Positions 61,598 to 64,000 of a DNA stretch of 64,000 nt are shown in pieces (positions within the stretch are counted from its first letter, which is position 1; each line of letters begins with the position of its first letter). The notes under the pieces were generated by a model. The model did not search any database. It was not told the origin of the DNA and saw only the letters and a list, made by a program, of their open reading frames with translations. A program made the translations under genes and the position numbers. This DNA is from Calothrix sp. NIES-2098 (GTDB lineage Bacteria > Cyanobacteriota > Cyanobacteriia > Cyanobacteriales > Nostocaceae): assembly GCA_002368175.1 (NCBI GenBank), contig AP018172.1, positions 497,001 through 561,000 on the forward strand. Direction: 5' to 3'.

Positions 61598-62055
61598 TTT
61601 GGCTTACCCCCACCGTCATCAGATGTTGGAAGTTCTAGACGTTCTGCATGAGACCAGAACGCTTCTAAATTATAAAACTCCCTTTCCTTAGGCATCATGA
61701 TGTGGACAATCACTTCGCCGTAGTCTTGCAACACCCAACTACCTTCTGCTTTCCCTGCTGTCCGCAAAGGATGTCGTTGCAGATCTTGTCCTACTTTTTC
61801 TTCAATAGCTTCCGCGATCGCCCTTACTTGTACCCTAGAATAGCCAGTCATCATCACAAAATAATCTGCCAGGTAAGATACATCTGCCACTCTGAGCAAT
61901 AAAATCTCTCCGGCTTTGCGGTCTGATGCTGCTTCGGCAACAGTTAACGCTAATTTTCTGCTTGCTTCTTCATTTTGGAGTTGTGGGCTTGTGGCCGCAC
62001 TCTTTGTCAACGATACAGCTTTTATTGGGAAGTCTCCTTGGAAATAATCAGACAT
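61594..62055 (-). CDS. rsfS: Ribosome silencing factor RsfS
   Basis: This 153-residue protein has the RsfS core: ILLLRVADVSYLADYFVMMT, then RAIAEAIEEKV and GSWVLQDYGEVIVHIM. It binds L14 (rplN is in this window) and blocks subunit joining in starvation. An N-terminal extension of about 35 residues precedes the core. It overlaps the CGLD27 gene by four bases. Confidence 0.94.
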   Translation of the reverse strand: MSDYFQGDFPIKAVSLTKSAATSPQLQNEEASRKLALTVAEAASDRKAGEILLLRVADVSYLADYFVMMTGYSRVQVRAIAEAIEEKVGQDLQRHPLRTAGKAEGSWVLQDYGEVIVHIMMPKEREFYNLEAFWSHAERLELPTSDDGGGKPK

Positions 62056-62618
62056 TAAACCTCAGGTGCTTTATGCCTTTCGTTACACTTTTTTACAATT
62101 TTTCACAACTATTTTAAGTTGTAGCTGTTTAAACTGTTTTTTTGCATACTAACAAAAAAAACGTCTGTTTGGATTTGGAAAACAGCAATCAAGCAGGCCC
62201 TTCTAAATTAGCTAATGAGTAAGTAGCTTGGACAAAAGCCAAGCAGGGTAACGACTACAGAGGCTAGATACCTTGCTTTAACCCTAGCTCGACTAGAGAT
62301 GATGCTTTGCTAATTCAGCTTGCAGAGGCAAGCTAAAAATAATTATCCGTAGATCTCGTGTGTCAATTAATTAAGTAATACTTTTTAGTCCACAAAGGTG
62401 GATGCGATCGCATATTTACAATATAAATAAAAAAATGTTTTAACCATGCCCCTAAAGCTATATGATTTATCATCCAAATGTATGATATTTCTCATTAGAT
62501 TTTCTATTCAGATAGAATCTCTAAATAAATACAGAGCACAGGAAGCTTACGTTAGTTTATCTTAGATATAGCTAATACTTACTTGCAATAATTGTTACAA
62601 TCACAGATTTAGATGAAA
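62056..62618. other. Gap with several small hairpins; possible non-coding RNA
   Basis: This 563-bp stretch contains no convincing coding frame. Between about 62215 and 62340 it shows gcttgg/ccaagc, gctag/ctagc and agcttgc/gcaagct stems, the last (62317-62334) followed by taaaaata. A structured transcript on the plus strand is possible. The remainder is AT-rich. Confidence 0.35.
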
Positions 62619-62654
62619 AAAATCCCTGCCTGCTTATGCTCAGGCAGGGATTTT
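62619..62654 (-). terminator. Intrinsic terminator of the WcaI-like glycosyltransferase gene
   Basis: On the minus strand a perfect 14-bp stem (aaaatccctgcctg and complement) with an eight-base loop is followed by a T-run, 12 bases after the stop codon. Confidence 0.9.
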
Positions 62655-62665
62655 GAGTCGTTAGA

Positions 62666-63937
62666 TTAAACTTCTTGTTTCGAGATAGCTGGGGATTTAA
62701 TTACTTGAGCATCTGCTGTGAGCGAGTAACATAAGTTCTCATACTGATTTAAAGCTTGTTCAAATGCATATTGTTCAACAGCATATTGGCGACTTTGATA
62801 ACCTAGAGTTTTAACTTGCTCCGGATTTTGATACAAGTCGAGAATCGCATTTGCTAAAGCTTGGGGATCTTCAGGAGGAACAACAAACCCGCCACCACTT
62901 TGTCTAATAGCTCTTGCTGCCGTACCATTGTCAGGTACAGATGCAATCAATGCCCTGCCACTAGCAAGCAGTACTTGGATTTTTGAGGGCATATTGAAGG
63001 ATACAACATTTTTCTTTTGTACAACTAAACCCACATCCGCAGCTGCTAACATTTGCGGCAAATGTTCTCGCGGTTGAAATGGTAGCAACAAAACGTTATC
63101 TGCACCGTAATTGAGACAGTCTTGTTGCAATCTCTGCAAACCTTTAGCCTCACCAGCGATCGCAAAAACAATCTCTGGAATATGGCGTAACATAGCAGCA
63201 GCCTGAATAACTGTCTCTAAACCTTGTGTCAGAGCAATATTCCCAGAGTATAAAACTACAAATTTATCCTTGAGATTGTGTGTTTCCCGAAATTGATTAT
63301 TTTCTTTAGGCAAAGGACGAATAAAATTTATATCGACCCAGTTAGGAATTTGCACAATTTTCTCAGAAGGCACACCTTTATTTAGCAAATTCTCTACAAA
63401 TCCATCAGCAATGACACTAATTTTAGTAGCACTTTGATAAGCAAACTTTTCTAATTGCGTAAATATCTTGATGAGGAATTTGTTTTTTAGTAACCCTACA
63501 TGAATAGCTGCTTCCGGTAAAATATCTTGAAGATTTAAAATCACAGGACAGTTACGCAACCATCCTAAAAGAGCAGCTGGAACGCAAACAGGTAGAGATG
63601 GTGATGTTGAAATAATTACATCTGGTCGCCAACCTATTAGTGCAGGGAAAAAACTGGTGACAACAAAACTAGCATCTAACAATATCCGATCGAGCAAGTT
63701 TGGTTGTGGACGAATCCAAACATAACTGCGTTGAATGTGAACTCCATTTTTGGATTCGGTAAGATACAGCTTGCCCCGATAGTTTTGGTAGATTTGACGT
63801 TCGGGGTAGTTGGGCATAGCCGTAACTACACGCACCTGATGTCCCCGCTTAACCAGTCCCTCTGCTAATTCCGTCATCAGCGGGGCAATACCAATTGGCT
63901 CTGGATAGTAGTTGTAGGAGTAAATCAAAATCCGCAT
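62666..63937 (-). CDS. WcaI-like family 4 glycosyltransferase
   Basis: This 423-residue GT-B enzyme resembles WcaI, a colanic acid fucosyltransferase family. It opens MRILIYSYNYYPEPIGIAPL, with PEPIGIAP typical of WcaI-like proteins, then has VVLYSGNIALTQGLETVIQA and the C-terminal nucleotide-sugar domain. An exopolysaccharide role is likely by family; the sugar is not known. The gene is monocistronic within what can be seen, with its own terminator. Confidence 0.9.
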   Translation of the reverse strand: MRILIYSYNYYPEPIGIAPLMTELAEGLVKRGHQVRVVTAMPNYPERQIYQNYRGKLYLTESKNGVHIQRSYVWIRPQPNLLDRILLDASFVVTSFFPALIGWRPDVIISTSPSLPVCVPAALLGWLRNCPVILNLQDILPEAAIHVGLLKNKFLIKIFTQLEKFAYQSATKISVIADGFVENLLNKGVPSEKIVQIPNWVDINFIRPLPKENNQFRETHNLKDKFVVLYSGNIALTQGLETVIQAAAMLRHIPEIVFAIAGEAKGLQRLQQDCLNYGADNVLLLPFQPREHLPQMLAAADVGLVVQKKNVVSFNMPSKIQVLLASGRALIASVPDNGTAARAIRQSGGGFVVPPEDPQALANAILDLYQNPEQVKTLGYQSRQYAVEQYAFEQALNQYENLCYSLTADAQVIKSPAISKQEV

Positions 63938-64000
63938 AACAAATTTAGTCAGAATTATCTGGTTTTTTATTGAAAAACAATATTTCTTCCCAAGATTTTT

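Overview
The window is chromosomal DNA from a filamentous, probably heterocyst-forming cyanobacterium (Nostocales, Nostoc/Calothrix-like). The evidence is gene content (NdhN of the photosynthetic NDH-1 complex, a helical carotenoid protein, a CruP/CruA-type protein, a CGLD27/Ycf36 protein, a multi-GAF kinase with a cyanobacteriochrome-type domain), frequent GCGATCGC (HIP1) octamers inside and outside genes, and many degenerate short tandem repeats of the tagtcat/caatgac/caaatgac type between genes. Genus and species cannot be fixed from the sequence alone.

Layout. 0-8.5 kb: 5' part of recJ, a secreted hypothetical protein, a five-GAF histidine kinase, a KimA-like APC permease and an SbcD nuclease. 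8.6-14.2 kb: small membrane protein, fasciclin-domain protein, PanE-like reductase with a decayed copy of its own 3' end, two tandem paralogous membrane proteins, and a CruP-like flavoprotein. 14.6-17.3 kb: helical carotenoid protein, an insertion sequence with near-perfect inverted ends, and a sigma-factor-like protein. 17.5-21.7 kb: an RnfD/NqrB-like membrane protein with a DUF2330 protein, a TPR protein, a GNAT acetyltransferase and ndhN.

22.7-40.8 kb: the long ribosomal protein run in standard cyanobacterial order (rplC-rplD-rplW-rplB-rpsS-rplV-rpsC-rplP-rpmC-rpsQ-rplN-rplX-rplE-rpsH-rplF-rplR-rpsE-rplO-secY-adk-infA-rpmJ-rpsM-rpsK-rpoA-rplQ-truA-rplM-rpsI-rpmE-prfA), closed by an intrinsic terminator after prfA. 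Short tandem repeats and GC-rich dispersed repeats sit in several spacers of this transcription unit, and some supply the only Shine-Dalgarno-like sequence for the next gene.

41-47 kb: a small hypothetical gene, a broken DUF2887/Rpn-type gene, an ABC-F ATPase, gpmI, secG and a matrixin-like metalloprotease. 47.2-53 kb is the accessory part: an AT-rich STAND/NACHT-like P-loop NTPase, small secreted and membrane proteins of unknown function, and a VapC-type toxin-antitoxin pair lying between two 280-bp direct repeats, one of which is the 3' end of an intact glycosyltransferase gene. 53.4-64 kb: MFS transporter, recO, deoC, a solitary C5 cytosine methyltransferase, a membrane-anchored GTPase, initiator tRNA-Met, asparaginase II, CGLD27, rsfS and a WcaI-like glycosyltransferase.

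The best candidates for poorly described biology are the DUF2330/RnfD-like pair, whose RnfD homologue seems to lack the FMN-anchoring threonine, the STAND NTPase next to a cluster of small envelope proteins, and the toxin-antitoxin module flanked by a duplicated gene end.
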